The notes under the pieces were generated by a model that was not told the origin of the DNA, searched no databases, and worked only from the letters and a program-made list of their open reading frames with translations. The position numbers and the translations under genes are program-made. From contig JAJQJQ010000026.1 of NCBI GenBank assembly GCA_028622995.1, positions 3,224,001 to 3,288,000 on the forward strand: a stretch of 64,000 nt of DNA. The letters are read 5' to 3'. Positions 53,044 to 64,000 of this stretch are shown piece by piece. Source of the DNA: Panagrolaimus kolymaensis (taxonomy: Eukaryota > Nematoda > Chromadorea > Rhabditida > Panagrolaimidae). The number at the start of each line of letters is the position of its first letter. The stretch's first letter is position 1.

Positions 53044-55029
53044 TTAATCAACTTGTTGCTGCTTGTTTTTTGCAAGTTCTCTAAAAAAGAAATACGTATG
53101 TAATTTAAAAGTGGCTTTTTATCTATCTCAAAAAAGTATGTATCCAAACACAAACCTTATACGTTTGTACTGTTCCTTGTCGGCTGAAAGTTCAGCGGCT
53201 TCATACTCGTATGAAAGTCTAAGCATGTCTAAAAAAGATGGATTTTTAAAATTCAGGAAGTTCTTGAGATTTTTTTAAAGTAATGAGCTGCTTACTTGTC
53301 TCTGAATAATTAGCTGCTAAAAGAAGATATTGAAGCACCTGTGGATTTCGTTTAAACGGACATGAACGACTTTTCCATTTTATTAAATTACGTATGTTAT
53401 CAGAAAATTGAGTAAACATCTGCAAAATAAAGAAAAAGATTTTAATTTAAAATAAAAAAAATAAATAAACGCAATTTAAATATTCCACCCTCAAATCTTT
53501 TTTTCTTTTCTTGCAAATAATAAAATATTTTGACGTAAACGAATTTGAAAAGAAAAAATGTATTTAAAAAAATTAAATTGTTAAATTGCTTACAACGTAG
53601 TTAAGATGTCCGTTCGGTAAAGGCATCACGCAGCGACGATAAAGAAGGAAGAGATCTTTTATGAGGAGACCAAAGAATGGAATAATTACTTTTTCTGCTT
53701 CCTGTTTAGCTCCTTCAAACCTCCAAATTGCTGCTTTTAAAGTTGCACGGTAACTTATAAAATTTCCGGATGGATCAAGTTGATGTTGCAAAATTTCTAG
53801 TTTACTTTTTTCTACTTTGGACCACTAAAAAAGGGATACTGTAGATGTTTAAAAATATGCAAGAAAAAAAAGTTACCGTTCTTTTTAATCGACTAACAGG
53901 TTGTAAAGATAAACCAGCAACAATTGCCATAAGGGAATTAAAATTTCCAACATTTATGCATTCTTTCGCAACTTCAATAAAATATTCAATTGTTTTAACT
54001 CGATATCGCTTTCGAGAATGCCTCAAAATTTCTGTTGCCACTAGATTTGTGAGTTGATTAAACCATTGAATGTAATATTGGATATTAGTAACTTTGGAAT
54101 TGTTATCTTTTGAGAAAAATCCTATTTCCTCTATTTTACCAGATCTCAAAATTTCAACAAACTCATCGGCGCCTACCATACTCAAACGTTCCTAAAGACT
54201 TTTAGTTTTTATTTTTTTCTAAAAAAGTTAGAGAAACATACAAGCTCAATATGAGCCAATTGTTGAGCAACAACTAAAGGATTTGGGCAAATTGCAGCTA
54301 AACCAAATAATTGATCCGCGGTTGAAGGAGGATCTTCAGTATTTTGATGTAAACTTCGCAAAGCCATTTCATAACGTTCAAATTTGCTTAAAGTTGTTCG
54401 TAAACGTAAGATAAGGTCATCACATTTTTGTTGGGAAGCAGAATCAATAATGCAAAGACCAAATATTTCAAGCAACCGATCTCGCATTAATGGATCTCGA
54501 AAATCATATGGTATACTTTCCGTCCATTCTTCACAAAAATAATACATGTTTTCAAACATTTTTACTCGGCATTCTTTACGAAAATTATCACTATTTGAAT
54601 TTTGTTCAAACATGCAATGCTAAAATTTACATAAATAAAAAATAGGTTGTAAACAATTTTATTACTTACTTGTAAAACCTTTTGTAAAAGATCGGAAGGT
54701 GAAATAAAAGCTCTTAAATTGAGAAGTAATGTAAAAGTTGTGTGTTTGTCAGGACAATAATTACGAGTTGGAAGCATTCGGGATAGCAAAGCATCGGCAG
54801 CGCCACTAACAATTGTGCCTTCGGCATTGTAAATAATTTTCTAAACAAACTATATGTAACTAAAGCACATTTTAGAAAAGTTTTCTCAAACCTTATCTCT
54901 CGCTGTTGATGGCCCTGGATCATCCACCACTGATGTAGTATCAGGAGTGACGCTTTCTTCAGTGGTTGGTGAATGATCTTCCCTCAAACTGCTATCAGCA
55001 CTTTGAATTGGGACTAGCATCACTTCTTC
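53044..55029 (-). CDS. RASGEF1: RASGEF1-type Ras/Rap guanine nucleotide exchange factor
   Basis: Eight core exons on the minus strand: 54892-55029, 54670-54840, 54242-54619, 53877-54191, 53594-53824, 53296-53419, 53156-53228 and 53044-53080 (489 codons with stop). After a Ser/Thr/Asp-rich start comes the Ras exchanger motif domain (YNAEGTIVSGAADALLSRML), then the CDC25 catalytic domain, with HIELERLSMVGADEFVEIL, NFNSLMAIVAGLSLQPVSRL and VIIPFFGLLIKDLFLLYRRC. The closing SYEYEAAELSADKEQYKRIR matches the C-terminus of human RASGEF1. These proteins load GTP on Ras-family GTPases, with Rap2 preference reported for RASGEF1. Exon 54892-55029 opens at a splice acceptor and may begin translation at its internal ATG (55020, 485 residues) or be joined to an upstream exon such as 59068-59145. 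Confidence 0.92.
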
Positions 55030-58000
55030 CTAAAACCACAATTTTTATTTTATTTTTTAAAAGCGCTAAATTAAGAAGTTTAAATAAAAATTATTTTAAA
55101 AAGCAAAGTTTGCTAATAACCGCGCCTTTTTTTTCTCAACTAGAAGCATGTGCTTTTAAAGAAGAAGATGAAAGAAGAAGGAAAAAACGAGTGTGAATAA
55201 ACAAGAAATTTACTTTTTACTCTATAGCTAAAAAAAGAAAAAAGAATGGCGGATGCAAGTGAGTAAGCTTGGTAGCCGTCTGGTTGTAGTATCCATAAAA
55301 AAAGCTCAGGCAAAGACGACGACCATCATCCATGGCATAAAAAAAAATAAAAATAACAACAACAATAAACAAGCTTGGAAGCATGCAAAGAAAATAAATG
55401 TTTTTTTCTTCATTTTCTTTGTGCCAACTAAGAAAAGAAGAACAAGGCCACAAAAAAAATTGCGCAATTTGGGTGTTACTAACGTTAGGCAAAGTAAAGG
55501 TAAATGGTGAGAAAAATAACACATTTATAGAAACAAAAATCGAAACCTTTGTATATTTTTGGGGAGAAAAATTGTGCCAAAAAAGCTTTGTAGCAAAAAA
55601 TAAATAAAAAGAGAACGACACTGAAAACTCATCGAAGTCACAGCTGAAAAGTTTTTATCTCTTCCTTTTTTTAAATCAAGTAAAAAGCCATACACAAAAA
55701 AAAGAAAGATGCGAGAAAACGTAATAAAAACACATAGTTAAAAAAGCTTAATTTGTTTGGGTTTTCATCAAAAACTATAAAAGTTTTCAACACATATAAA
55801 AAGTTTTTTCTTTTTCTATTTTTTTTTTGATTAAAATAATTTGATGATGAGTTTATACCACATTGGTTTTTGTTTAAAAGCTTCTTAAAAGTCCATTAAA
55901 AAAAATTCCTTTCTCTAATTTCTTTTCTGAGAATAACCTATAAAAAATTTGAACCGTTTTTTTAGAATTCTTAAATTAGCTGAAACTAATGAAAATAATA
56001 GTACCTCCAAATAAGCTAAAAATTTCGGTAGTCAAAAAAGTAAAATATTTCATTCGAGGCCATTGTTCTCTTTTTATTCTTTTTCACATTCACCGAATAA
56101 TCATGACCCGCTTAAATTATTATATTTGCCTCTATAGAAATTTTTCGACTAAATAGCAACCGTTTTTCATTCATTAGTTTTAAAAAAAGGAGCACAGATA
56201 CACGCGCGAAAGAGAGAGAGAAAAGAGAGGTTATTTTTTTCCTCATCTTCTTTTTTTAATTTTTGCAGTTTTTCTCTTTTATTCTTCACTTTTTCTTTTT
56301 TGTTTCGGGTTGATGATGACGATGAGCGGATCAACAAAAACAGTGCGTTGAAGAAGTTTTGATGAAGATGAACGAACAAAAAAACCAGGAGCCGCCGCCA
56401 ATAACAATCAGTCGTATACTTACTAAGCTCAACCACCATCAAAGCATTTTTAGGTGGTGGACTACGAAGACTCATCAAATAGAAAGAAGAATGCAAAATG
56501 TTAAGCAAATAAGAAGCAATTTCTTAAAGTAGCAGAAAAGCAGCGGAAACCGTTCGAAATATTAAAAGAAAAATACAGATCGACGGCGACGATGATGAAA
56601 AAAAGAGTAAACGAACAAAATGAAGACGACAAAAGAAAAGTTCTCCCACCTTTTTTTCAACTTTTTTTTAAAACAACATAAATGGATGTTGGGCGCCTGT
56701 GGAGATAATTTTTTTTAAATGGCTTCCGCTTATATATAAAAAAAACAATGTTTTTTCGAAATAGGAGGCCATTTATAAAAGGTAACATGAAAAAAAGTTT
56801 TTGAACACAACACAAAACCGGCAGTAAAAAACAAAACAATGGCAAAAAAAAGGCGGAAAGGAAGATAAAAGAATGGCACAGAAAAAAAAAAGAAAGTTTT
56901 TAAACGCATAGTCGTTGTAAGTCGGTGGTGGGCTTTAATGACAGCTCAGTTTAGCACCGAAGCGTCGTCGTCATTTACAAGTTTTTTTGTTTGTTTAAAA
57001 ACAAAAAACTATATTCTTAGAAAAACAATAGTTATCTGAACTTAAAATGGATCTCACATTTCTATGTATTTATTTATCCCTGTGTTTTTCAAGTTTATTA
57101 AAAACATTATTTTTCATTCTACATAATTCCTTCCGTTATTCAAAACAAAAAAAGAGAAATAAAATAAATAAAAAAGAGGATAAATAGAAGAGATAAAGAA
57201 GGATCAAAACAATATAAATAACATTAAAAATATCTCCCGAAAAAAATAAACCATTAAATACCTGCGCCACCACGCCCAAGTACACTTTTACCAAGTGAAA
57301 AACTTACAAAAACAATTTAGAAGAATAAATAAAATTTTATTTAAAGCAAAATTCTTTTTTATTTTATTATCAAAAAAATATGTTTGACTGGCAAAAACAA
57401 CAATGGCATATTGTTTGACACATATTTTGATGTGTCCATAAAATATGCAGTTTGATGTCTTTGTTATTTTTTTATTTGTTAAAACATATTTTTTCCATCT
57501 GACAACAACCATCAAAAAGAAAGAAAAAAGAAAGACCACTTCAAAAAAGAAATAGCAAAAGCGAATAAGAAAAAAATAAAGACACAAAAAAAAAATAGAG
57601 AGAGACACTATACATTTTCTCGCTTGCGCACGTTAAATAACTAACTACCAATTAACTGCCAATGGTCAGTTAAGAGGAGTTAGTTAGTTTGTTAATTCGA
57701 GTAGGTTGTTTCTTAACAACTTTTTTTTCTGCTGTTTCGCTTTAACAAATTTTGAAGTAACTAAAAAAATGTGTGTAAAAAAACTAAAGAATTAATTTGT
57801 AAAAAAAAATAATGGAAAAAAGTTTTCAAAATTATTTCGGGGATAAAAAAATGAAAATTTTTTACTTTTTTTTCGCAGAAAATGAAAATAATGCTTTCAT
57901 GTTTTTGTTTTTGCCCTCAGGGTAGATGGAATGTCCTTAATTTGGAGAAAAAATAAAAATGGAAATGAAGTGAGAAAATGACGAGAAGATGAAAAACGAC

Positions 58001-59067
58001 ATCCATCGACGCAAATAAATGAGAACATTGGGTTCACAGGAAGTGTTATTATTATTAGTAGTTAACTTGTTGTTTTTTTTAATGGAAATGTCCTCCTTCA
58101 AAAAATAGAAAAATAAACTCTTTTTTTTTCAGACCAAAAGTCATATATTTAAATATTGTCCATTAAAAAAATTATAGAGTTGTTCTTTTTACGAGAGCCA
58201 TTTTTTACAAATAAATTAAAAAAGGCCAAGAAAAGAAACTTTGTAAATTATGATTGAAAAGAAAAATAAGAAAAAATGAACAATTGAAAAGATGTTGAAG
58301 AATTCTTTTGTTTTGTGTTTTTTTGACTAATAAAGAATTTCCAAAGAAGAATAAAAATGTTTCATCTTCCTCTTCAAAAGAAGCAAAAAACGTTGAAACA
58401 ATAGTAATGCCAATTTGCATTTTTTTTGTTGGTGTTAGTTTTTGTATCTAACTAGTTTTTTTTATGTTTTTATTTGATCAAAAAAGAAGAAGAGAAAATG
58501 GTAACATTAATGGATTAGCGATAGAATGCCATTAAGATAACTTTCTCTCATCTCTCTAACTTCAATTTTAACGCGCGTGAAAATTTCAGAAGAAACAAAT
58601 ATTTACAAAACATTAAAAAAAATTTTTTTGGACATTTACACATTAGTTAGAAAATTGCCTGTATTGCTATGTGAAGGAGTGAAAGAGGGAAAAAATGAAG
58701 AAGTAATTGCGAAAGAAGAAAATAATGGAAAAGGAAAGCAAGCGCAAGTCATCAAAAAAGTAGCTATCGCAAGAGAGAGAAGAAAAAAAAACAGTGAAAA
58801 GGATGAGAAAAAAACTTTTGAGAAAATAACCATTTCTCACATTTTCTCTCCTTAAATATGCTAAACAATTGTTGTTGTTATTATTTTTTTGAGAGTTAAA
58901 TAGAGAAAGAAAAAGGTCAATGCAACTTGAGTCATAAATAAATGGTCGGTTATGAGAAGTAAAAAGAGAGAAAAAAAAGTTCCTAAAATAGAAACTTTCT
59001 CATAAACTTTTAAAAAACCTCAAAAAAATTTTAACATGCAATTTTTAGGATTAAAAATTAAACTTAC
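55030..59067. other. putative large first intron of RASGEF1
   Basis: About 4 kb, A-rich on + (T-rich in the sense of the gene). Two exon-like segments on the minus strand were noted: 56424-56475 (MSLRSPPPKNALMVVEL followed by donor GTAAGT) and about 57258-57298. Neither joins the core exons in phase through the main acceptor at 55029; the first would fit only an acceptor four bases further in. Simple purine-rich repeats are common. Confidence 0.4.
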
Positions 59068-59145
59068 GCATCGAATCTCCACTGGAAATCTAATAAGCTT
59101 CCTTCGAGTTCGAAATGTTATTATTTTTCTCCATAATGAAATCAT
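59068..59145 (-). CDS. RASGEF1: candidate first coding exon of RASGEF1
   Basis: An ATG at 59145 opens 26 codons (MISLWRKIITFRTRRKLIRF and six more, ending in Cys) that end exactly at a consensus donor (GTAAGTTT). The phase is 0, matching the acceptor at 55029, so the fusion reads straight into EEVMLVPIQS. The full protein would have 514 residues with a basic amphipathic N-terminus that could bind membrane. Inferred from splice phase only. Confidence 0.4.
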
Positions 59146-60464
59146 AATTAATTTTTTAATGATAAAAAAAACTGTCAGTAATTATTAATACTATTCATTC
59201 GAAGAAAAATAAGCTACTGCTCCTGCTGCTGCTGTTGCTGCTGGCGGTGAAGGTGATGGTAATCGATCGTAAATACTTTCTTTCCCTTCAGGCTGCTCGA
59301 TTTCCTCTCTTCTTCTTCTCTCTTGATGATGCTGATGAAGGCCGAAAGAGAAGAGAGTTATATTGTGTGCTAACAAACTGTCAAGAAATATACCAAATCG
59401 AATATTTTTGTGACCAAGTTTTGCGGCTGGTTGAACTGAAGAAACTAACTGCTCGATTACGTCCTCTTCTTCTTCGTTGTTTAAAGAAAAAGGAAAAAAA
59501 ATCAAATGAAAAAAAAAGACATTAGAAAAAAATTGCATTTTTTTGTTGTTCTTTCTGCGCATTTCCTTTTTTTCTTCCTTGCTATTGATGTTTGCTGCCA
59601 GGAGCATTTGACCTTTGAAGTTTTTCATTTTCTCTGAATTTTTATACCAACCTTTTCTTGTATTATGCACTTTTGGTTTTTTTTCTTCTTTAAATGTACC
59701 AAGAAAAACGGAAAAAAGGAACTTCTTTAAAAAATGAAAACAACCATGATTTTTTTTTAATTTTGTGGACAGAGGAAGAAGAAAGAAAAAAGACATGTAA
59801 AAAAATGTAAAAACTATTAATCACCATCCATCGCTTGGAGAAGCATGATCGAGAAGAGAAGGAGGAGATGCTTCTTCATAAATAGGCTAAAAAAAGTCAT
59901 AACAAAAGAAAAGGAAAAATAAATCTAATGTATTTTTCTCAGAGTTTTTAAAGCATCATTAAAAAATAAAAATCAATGTATAAACATTACAATCACAAAA
60001 ATAAAATAAAAATATATCGAGTATTAGTTAGTGGCAAATAAATGTATGAATGTTTCCTTCATTTTTTCCTTCAATCTTTTACAATTTTTTCTTCTTTCAA
60101 ATTTGTCCAAAAAATAAAATCATCTTTTTTGTCATTTGCTTTTTTGACAAGCTTCTTGACTCATCAAACCTAAACAAACCTCTTTCTTTGATTTTCATTA
60201 ATGTAAAATCTTACCAACAAAAATTTGCCAAACAAATAAATCTAAAAATACTAATTTAAAGTGGCATTTTTTCCCTTTCGTTGCGTTGCTTGCCTATCTT
60301 ATTTTTCTTCCATTTCATTTCATGTTTTACGTCTTTGTTATATTAGCCTCGTTTAAGCTTTAAAAAAAAAGACGCCAGCGACAAACCTTAAAAAAGCGAT
60401 TGAATTTTTGCTTTTATTTTAATTCTTATATTTTCTTAAAAAACTAAAAATTTTAGTGACCAAG
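59146..60464. other. divergent upstream region between RASGEF1 and the 60.5-kb gene
   Basis: Contains an exon-like minus-strand segment at 59825-59886 (acceptor TTTTTAG, donor GTGATT) that can encode PIYEEASPPSLLDHASPSDG, and a minus-strand open frame ending at 59191 with a Pro/Ala-rich tail. Neither connects in phase to the RASGEF1 core by a simple junction. An acceptor TTTTAG (60451-60456) precedes the + gene. Confidence 0.4.
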
Positions 60465-61402
60465 ATGGTTGACCGTAAAAAGCGTGACAGTATTGAAAAA
60501 GCTCGTAAAGGCTCCAGTTCAATGTCGGCACAAATACAACGAACTGCCAGAAGATTTTCAAGTGTTATTGCTCCACAACTAACTAAATTTGATTTTGTTC
60601 CTTGCCTTCAAGCCCATACAGATATGTTGATAAGAATTGTGGACATCAAAAAAGTAAATACATCTTTGTATTTGGAGGTAATAGCTACTATAGTTTTTTA
60701 GATGCAAAATGCAATGGCAAATTATATTTTACACAATGCAACAATGTTTGATCCAGTGGACTTTGAAATTCTTACTACCGAACATTCCAATCCTCTTCTC
60801 AGAGCGCAACTTTATGCCGAAGAATTGGTGTTATTTGAAAATCAAAAACGATTAGTTAGTATAGTATTTGCTGACCCAGATTCAGGACTTGATGGGCCAA
60901 TAGTAGCTAAAGTTCGTCATCCAATATCAGGTAAACAAAACATTGTAATTATAATATTTCCATAAAATCAATTCGTTGAAGGAATGAAAATGTATGAAAT
61001 TGTTGACCTTGCGCATGATGGAAATTTACAAATTCTCAGTGCTGTGGATGAAGGAAGTCGATGTCAAATTGATTCCACATCAAATATATTTAGGAGACTT
61101 TTATCCATGTGTGGCCTCACCTTTGTTCCCAAATGGTGGCTTGTCCGCTTTGAAACTCACAGCATTGGAAAAGTTGGTTGATTATTTGTAGCTTCAGAAA
61201 ACAACAACATAATTCGTTTAAGGTTTTACCACAAAGTTCATTTTGGAAGGAAAATGCGATGATAATAAATTGGAGTGAAACAGTTGATAATGAAATACGT
61301 TTGCTAATTTTATGCTTTGGATTAGTTCAAATGATCCGTGAAGGGTTTCCTGAGTTATTCACAATCATTAAAGATAATCGCATACGTCGAAATAATCCAT
61401 GA
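60465..61402 (+). pseudogene. unrecognised protein gene, 3' half broken by frame changes
   Basis: Exon 1 (60465-60653) and exon 2 (60702-60930) are intact and joined by a 48-nt intron. They encode a basic start (MVDRKKRDSIEKARKGSSS) and a well-formed globular sequence (VDFEILTTEHSNPLLRAQLY). From there the reading frame keeps shifting: GMKMYEIVDLAHDGNLQILS to about 61095 in one frame, DFYPCVASPLFPNGGLSALK in a second to about 61188, ASENNNIIRL back in the first to about 61219, then FWKENAMIINWSETVDNEIR in the third to the stop at 61402. The acceptor before 60980 (TTGAAG) is also poor. Codon sense is kept between breaks, so this is either a young pseudogene or a gene with sequencing indels. 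No family is recognised. Confidence 0.55.
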
Positions 61403-61910
61403 GTATCATTCAGTTGTCATGAAAGTTATGTACCGTTAAAAATGTATGTTCATCACTTACAAAGTATATTATTTATTATTCGCAGTGTTTTTTACAAGTG
61501 TAGTTCAGCTTAAAACATTTTAATAAACTTTGAATCTTTTCTATATAATAAAAACTAAAATACTATAGGTAGCTTTGAGAGGATGATAAATAGAATAAGT
61601 AAGCCGAAAGCAACCGGATATCGCTTGTTGCAATAATTATTCACTGACAGAAGAGTGAATAAAAGCAAAAGAAAAAGTGAAAATGAGACTGATTTGGTTA
61701 AACAGAAGAGACACGCTTTGTCATGACAAAAGTTGAAACAATTGAGAAATATTCTCTTTGACAAAGTGCTGTAAAAGAAAGAAAGTTAATACAAGAACAA
61801 GAAAATGATGCAAAGAGAAAAGACAAAAAAAGGAATGATTTATATAAAAATGAATATAATAACAGTATCAAATATAATAAAGAAAGCATGTTAGTAAGTT
61901 TTGACGTCCA
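61403..61910. other. convergent 3' region
   Basis: About 0.5 kb between the stops of the broken + gene and vha-17 (-). A-rich; minus-strand open frames at 61555-61764 and 61698-61889 are hydrophobic artefacts of the A-rich strand. Confidence 0.5.
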
Positions 61911-62229
61911 TTAGTTGCTAACTTGTTGTGCCAGTGGTACACTGCCCCATTTCTCAGACATCCATAAAATTGTTCGAACAGGAATTTGCGGACCAATCAG
62001 CGGGTTTAATTGATGAAGATATACAACAATCCAAAATAGATGACAACACACTGCAGTTAACACGATCATGGTTTGAATGATTCCTGAAAAACAACGATAA
62101 AACATCTTCAAACAAAGTTATAATAAAAGGCTTACCTTTGTTTGGTCCTCTAGGCACTAATAATGGACCACCAACTCCAATAACGAACCAAAAAGCAGTG
62201 ACAGCAACAAGTGGAATCCATACAGACAT
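61911..62229 (-). CDS. vha-17: V-type ATPase V0 subunit e
   Basis: Two exons on the minus strand, 62136-62229 and 61911-62083, give 88 residues, close to the 81-86 of the family. Two membrane spans are visible. The conserved core reads VGGPLLVPRGPNKG then IIQTMIVLTAVCCHLFW and LNPLIGPQIPVRTILWM, as in VHA-17 and ATP6V0E. Subunit e is a small integral part of the membrane V0 sector of the proton pump that acidifies lysosomes, gut lumen and excretory canal. The ATG lies five bases after an acceptor (CTTTTAG at 62235-62236), the classic arrangement for spliced-leader addition, so the open frame extending further upstream is not translated. It is divergent from RNASEK, 595 bp away. Confidence 0.96.
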
Positions 62230-62824
62230 TTCAGCTAAAAGAAGTACATATAATAATGTTGGAATATAAGCAAAGAGAATGCACAATCACGCGGTAAATG
62301 GAAATCCAAAAATTCAATAGCAAAAAGCGATGAAAAATATGAGTAAAAATGTTTTTAACAAAGTAAAAAAGTGAGCATAATAAAAAGCAGAGACTGCGAT
62401 CACGAAATTCAGGCAAATGAAGGAAAGAGCGACGAACTAAAGATCAAATTTTATGCTACGGTAAAAAATCGATTACAAGCATTATTATCAACGATGACAT
62501 AATATGAAAACATTGATTAAAAGGTAGTAAGCATTTTGATATTTATTTTTCAAGGAAAAAATGGAAGAAAGGAAGAAAGTTTGCTGCTTCAAAAATGGCA
62601 TTTTTCTGTTTGAAGCTTTGACAACCAAAAATCGTTTATTTTTTGGCGTAGCTGCCTCAAGAATTTTCGTTGCGAAAAAAACTTGAGTGAAAAAATTTTT
62701 TCCAATAATTTTTTTGGTTGCTGGATTTCTTTTTGTTGCTGTTGTTGCTATTTGCTTTTACTAATCCTCTTCTTTATATTTTCTTCTTAATCAATTTATT
62801 ATAATATTCTAAACTTCTATAAAA
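62230..62824. promoter_or_regulatory. shared divergent promoter region of vha-17 and RNASEK
   Basis: 595 bp between two divergent start codons. It includes the vha-17 acceptor at 62235-62236. No TATA box or known operator is obvious. The right half is T-rich in the sense of RNASEK. A bidirectional promoter is inferred only from gene orientation. Confidence 0.4.
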
Positions 62825-63223
62825 ATGCGGAAAATTTTTCCTCTTTGTGGACCAAAAACTTCATATTTCTTGTAAGTTTTCTTTTTTTCTTATGCTTATC
62901 GATTTACTTTTATCTTTGTTTCATTTTTAAGCATGATTATGTCAGCATGGGGCGTCATCTTTCTTGGAATACTTGGTATATTTTTCTATTCTCAAGCTGT
63001 TACATTATTTCCTGATTTGATGTTTAATGAAGAAGAACCATTCGGTAAAGCGTAAGTTTACTTTCCTCACCTTATTGCATATATATCAATGTTTTCTTTC
63101 AGACTTGTGGAACAGAAATATTCAGAGAAAGCGACGCAGTGTTGGATTGCAGCTGGAATGTACTTTGTAACGCTGATTGGAGTTTTCTGGCAGAACAGCT
63201 TTAGAATCTCATCATCATCTTGA
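62825..63223 (+). CDS. RNASEK: ribonuclease kappa, V-ATPase-associated membrane protein
   Basis: Three exons, 62825-62871, 62932-63051 and 63103-63223, give 95 residues against about 98 for the human protein. Landmarks are an N-terminal LCGPK, the first span with SAWGVIFLGILGIFF (human has SAWGVIMLIMLGIFF), a short acidic loop, and a second span with CWIAAGMYFVTLIGVFWQ. RNASEK was first described as an endoribonuclease but is now known as a component bound to the V-ATPase membrane ring and needed for endocytosis. Its position head-to-head with the V0 subunit e gene fits that role. The C-terminal codons and stop lie inside a 29-bp tandem duplication. Confidence 0.93.
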
Positions 63224-63255
63224 AATGCTTTAGAATCTCGTCATCATCTCGACAA
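63198..63255 (+). repeat. 29-bp tandem duplication across the RNASEK stop codon
   Basis: Unit 1 is 63198-63226 and unit 2 is 63227-63255; both start GCTTTAGAATCTC and differ at about five positions. The stop TGA in unit 1 (63221-63223) corresponds to CGA in unit 2. A partial third start (GCTTTA) follows. Confidence 0.8.
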
Positions 63256-64000
63256 GCTTTAAATTATTCTTTCTAACTTATTACTTATATTGAAAACTGA
63301 ATATGTATGTATGCTTGTGAATAGTACAATAAAATGTGAATAGCTTAAGCTTAATGCGTCGAAACTTTCAAGAATGTTCTTATCTTACTATCCAACAACT
63401 ACTACATATCAATCAAATAAAGCTAAACCAATTGTCAAGTTATATCATGGCTATGCACTGCTTACAAACTAACATTATGTACTGGGGTTAATTCATTTGA
63501 ACATAATTTGAACAGATGCCTTAGATAACTTTTGTAAACACTTTGGCAATATTCATAACAAAGATTAGAATCCTCCTGTTTTTCTATGATGAAAGTTTTA
63601 TGTGTACCTTTTCTTAAGCTCGTGGATTAATGTGGACATAGCTAAATCACTTTAATGAATAATTTTTACATAAAAATATCCTTTTTTTGAGAGCTCATGA
63701 GTCTGTGAATTTAGCGGTGGTTATTCGGGGAATGATCATTCTTCCGAAAATAACAAAATGCATAAAAAAGAAACATAATAACGTCTTTCTGATCATGGCC
63801 TTGAAACGTTAAAGACTTACTGGTGCACAAATTCAATCGATTTCTCTCAGTTATTTACCGCCATTTCATTATGAAAGCCTTACGTTTACGTTATTGCTTT
63901 TTGTTTTACATTTTAGTACTTGAATGTTATGCAGAGTGAGATTTTTAAGTAAAAAGTTGTTGAAGAGATGTTTGAATTTCAGGAATGTTTATTGCACTTA
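63224..64000. other. non-coding right end of window
   Basis: RNASEK 3' UTR and flank. Long A or T runs, common elsewhere, are scarce here. No exon with both splice sites is seen. Confidence 0.45.
63328..63333 (+). terminator. poly(A) signal AATAAA
   Basis: AATAAA 105 nt after the RNASEK stop codon. Confidence 0.5.

Noticed and set aside
59191..59796. 201-codon minus-strand open frame
   Set aside because: Mostly Phe/Lys-rich homopolymer product; only its Pro/Ala-rich end looks like protein and it fails to join RASGEF1 in phase.

Overview
The window reads as nuclear DNA of a nematode. The evidence is very high A+T, dense poly-A/poly-T runs, mostly short introns (about 45-80 nt) ending in TTTTAG or TTTCAG, acceptor-like sites just upstream of several start codons that would suit spliced-leader trans-splicing, and proteins that resemble Caenorhabditis families (SCA-1, PLL-1, VHA-17). 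Species cannot be fixed; a clade IV worm is only a guess. No rRNA, tRNA, CRISPR or prokaryotic signal was seen. Most genes are split into small exons, so the gene models were assembled by hand from splice sites and checked for phase continuity. Each main model sums to a whole number of codons.

Layout. 2.1-8.1 kb (+): a CHIC-family palmitoylated protein, then an 11-exon PHLPP-type PH/LRR/PP2C protein. 8.6-16.5 kb (-): a polypeptide GalNAc-transferase and the SERCA calcium pump sca-1. 16.5-23.6 kb: a long divergent non-coding region. 23.6-25.6 kb (+): a small single-span membrane protein. 29.2-35.9 kb (+): the 18-exon catalytically dead phospholipase C-like gene pll-1. 37.3-44.3 kb (+): a Tyr-rich basic protein, a Lys/Ser-rich protein made of eight tiny exons, and two tandem secreted proteins that may be distant paralogues. 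44.5-45.0 kb (-): a small membrane protein with two PPxY motifs. 45.50-45.94 kb: a 438-bp MITE with hAT-like ends and a perfect 8-bp target duplication. 48.4-49.9 kb (-): a rhodopsin-family GPCR. 53.0-55.0 kb (-): a RASGEF1-type Ras exchange factor with candidate first exons up to 4 kb upstream. 60.5-61.4 kb (+): an unrecognised gene whose 3' half is broken by several frame changes. 61.9-63.2 kb: a head-to-head pair, V-ATPase subunit e (vha-17, -) and ribonuclease kappa (+).

Shared themes. Several genes belong to calcium, phosphoinositide or Akt/Ras signalling (sca-1, pll-1, PHLPP, RASGEF1, GPCR), but they look scattered rather than operonic. The vha-17/RNASEK pair is the clearest functional neighbourhood, since RNASEK is a known V-ATPase-associated protein. 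Two signalling enzymes here look catalytically degenerate: pll-1 lacks both PLC histidines, and PHLPP lacks a C-terminal metal-binding Asp. Non-coding DNA is T-rich on the sense strand of the neighbouring gene, so the T/A skew tracks transcription direction.
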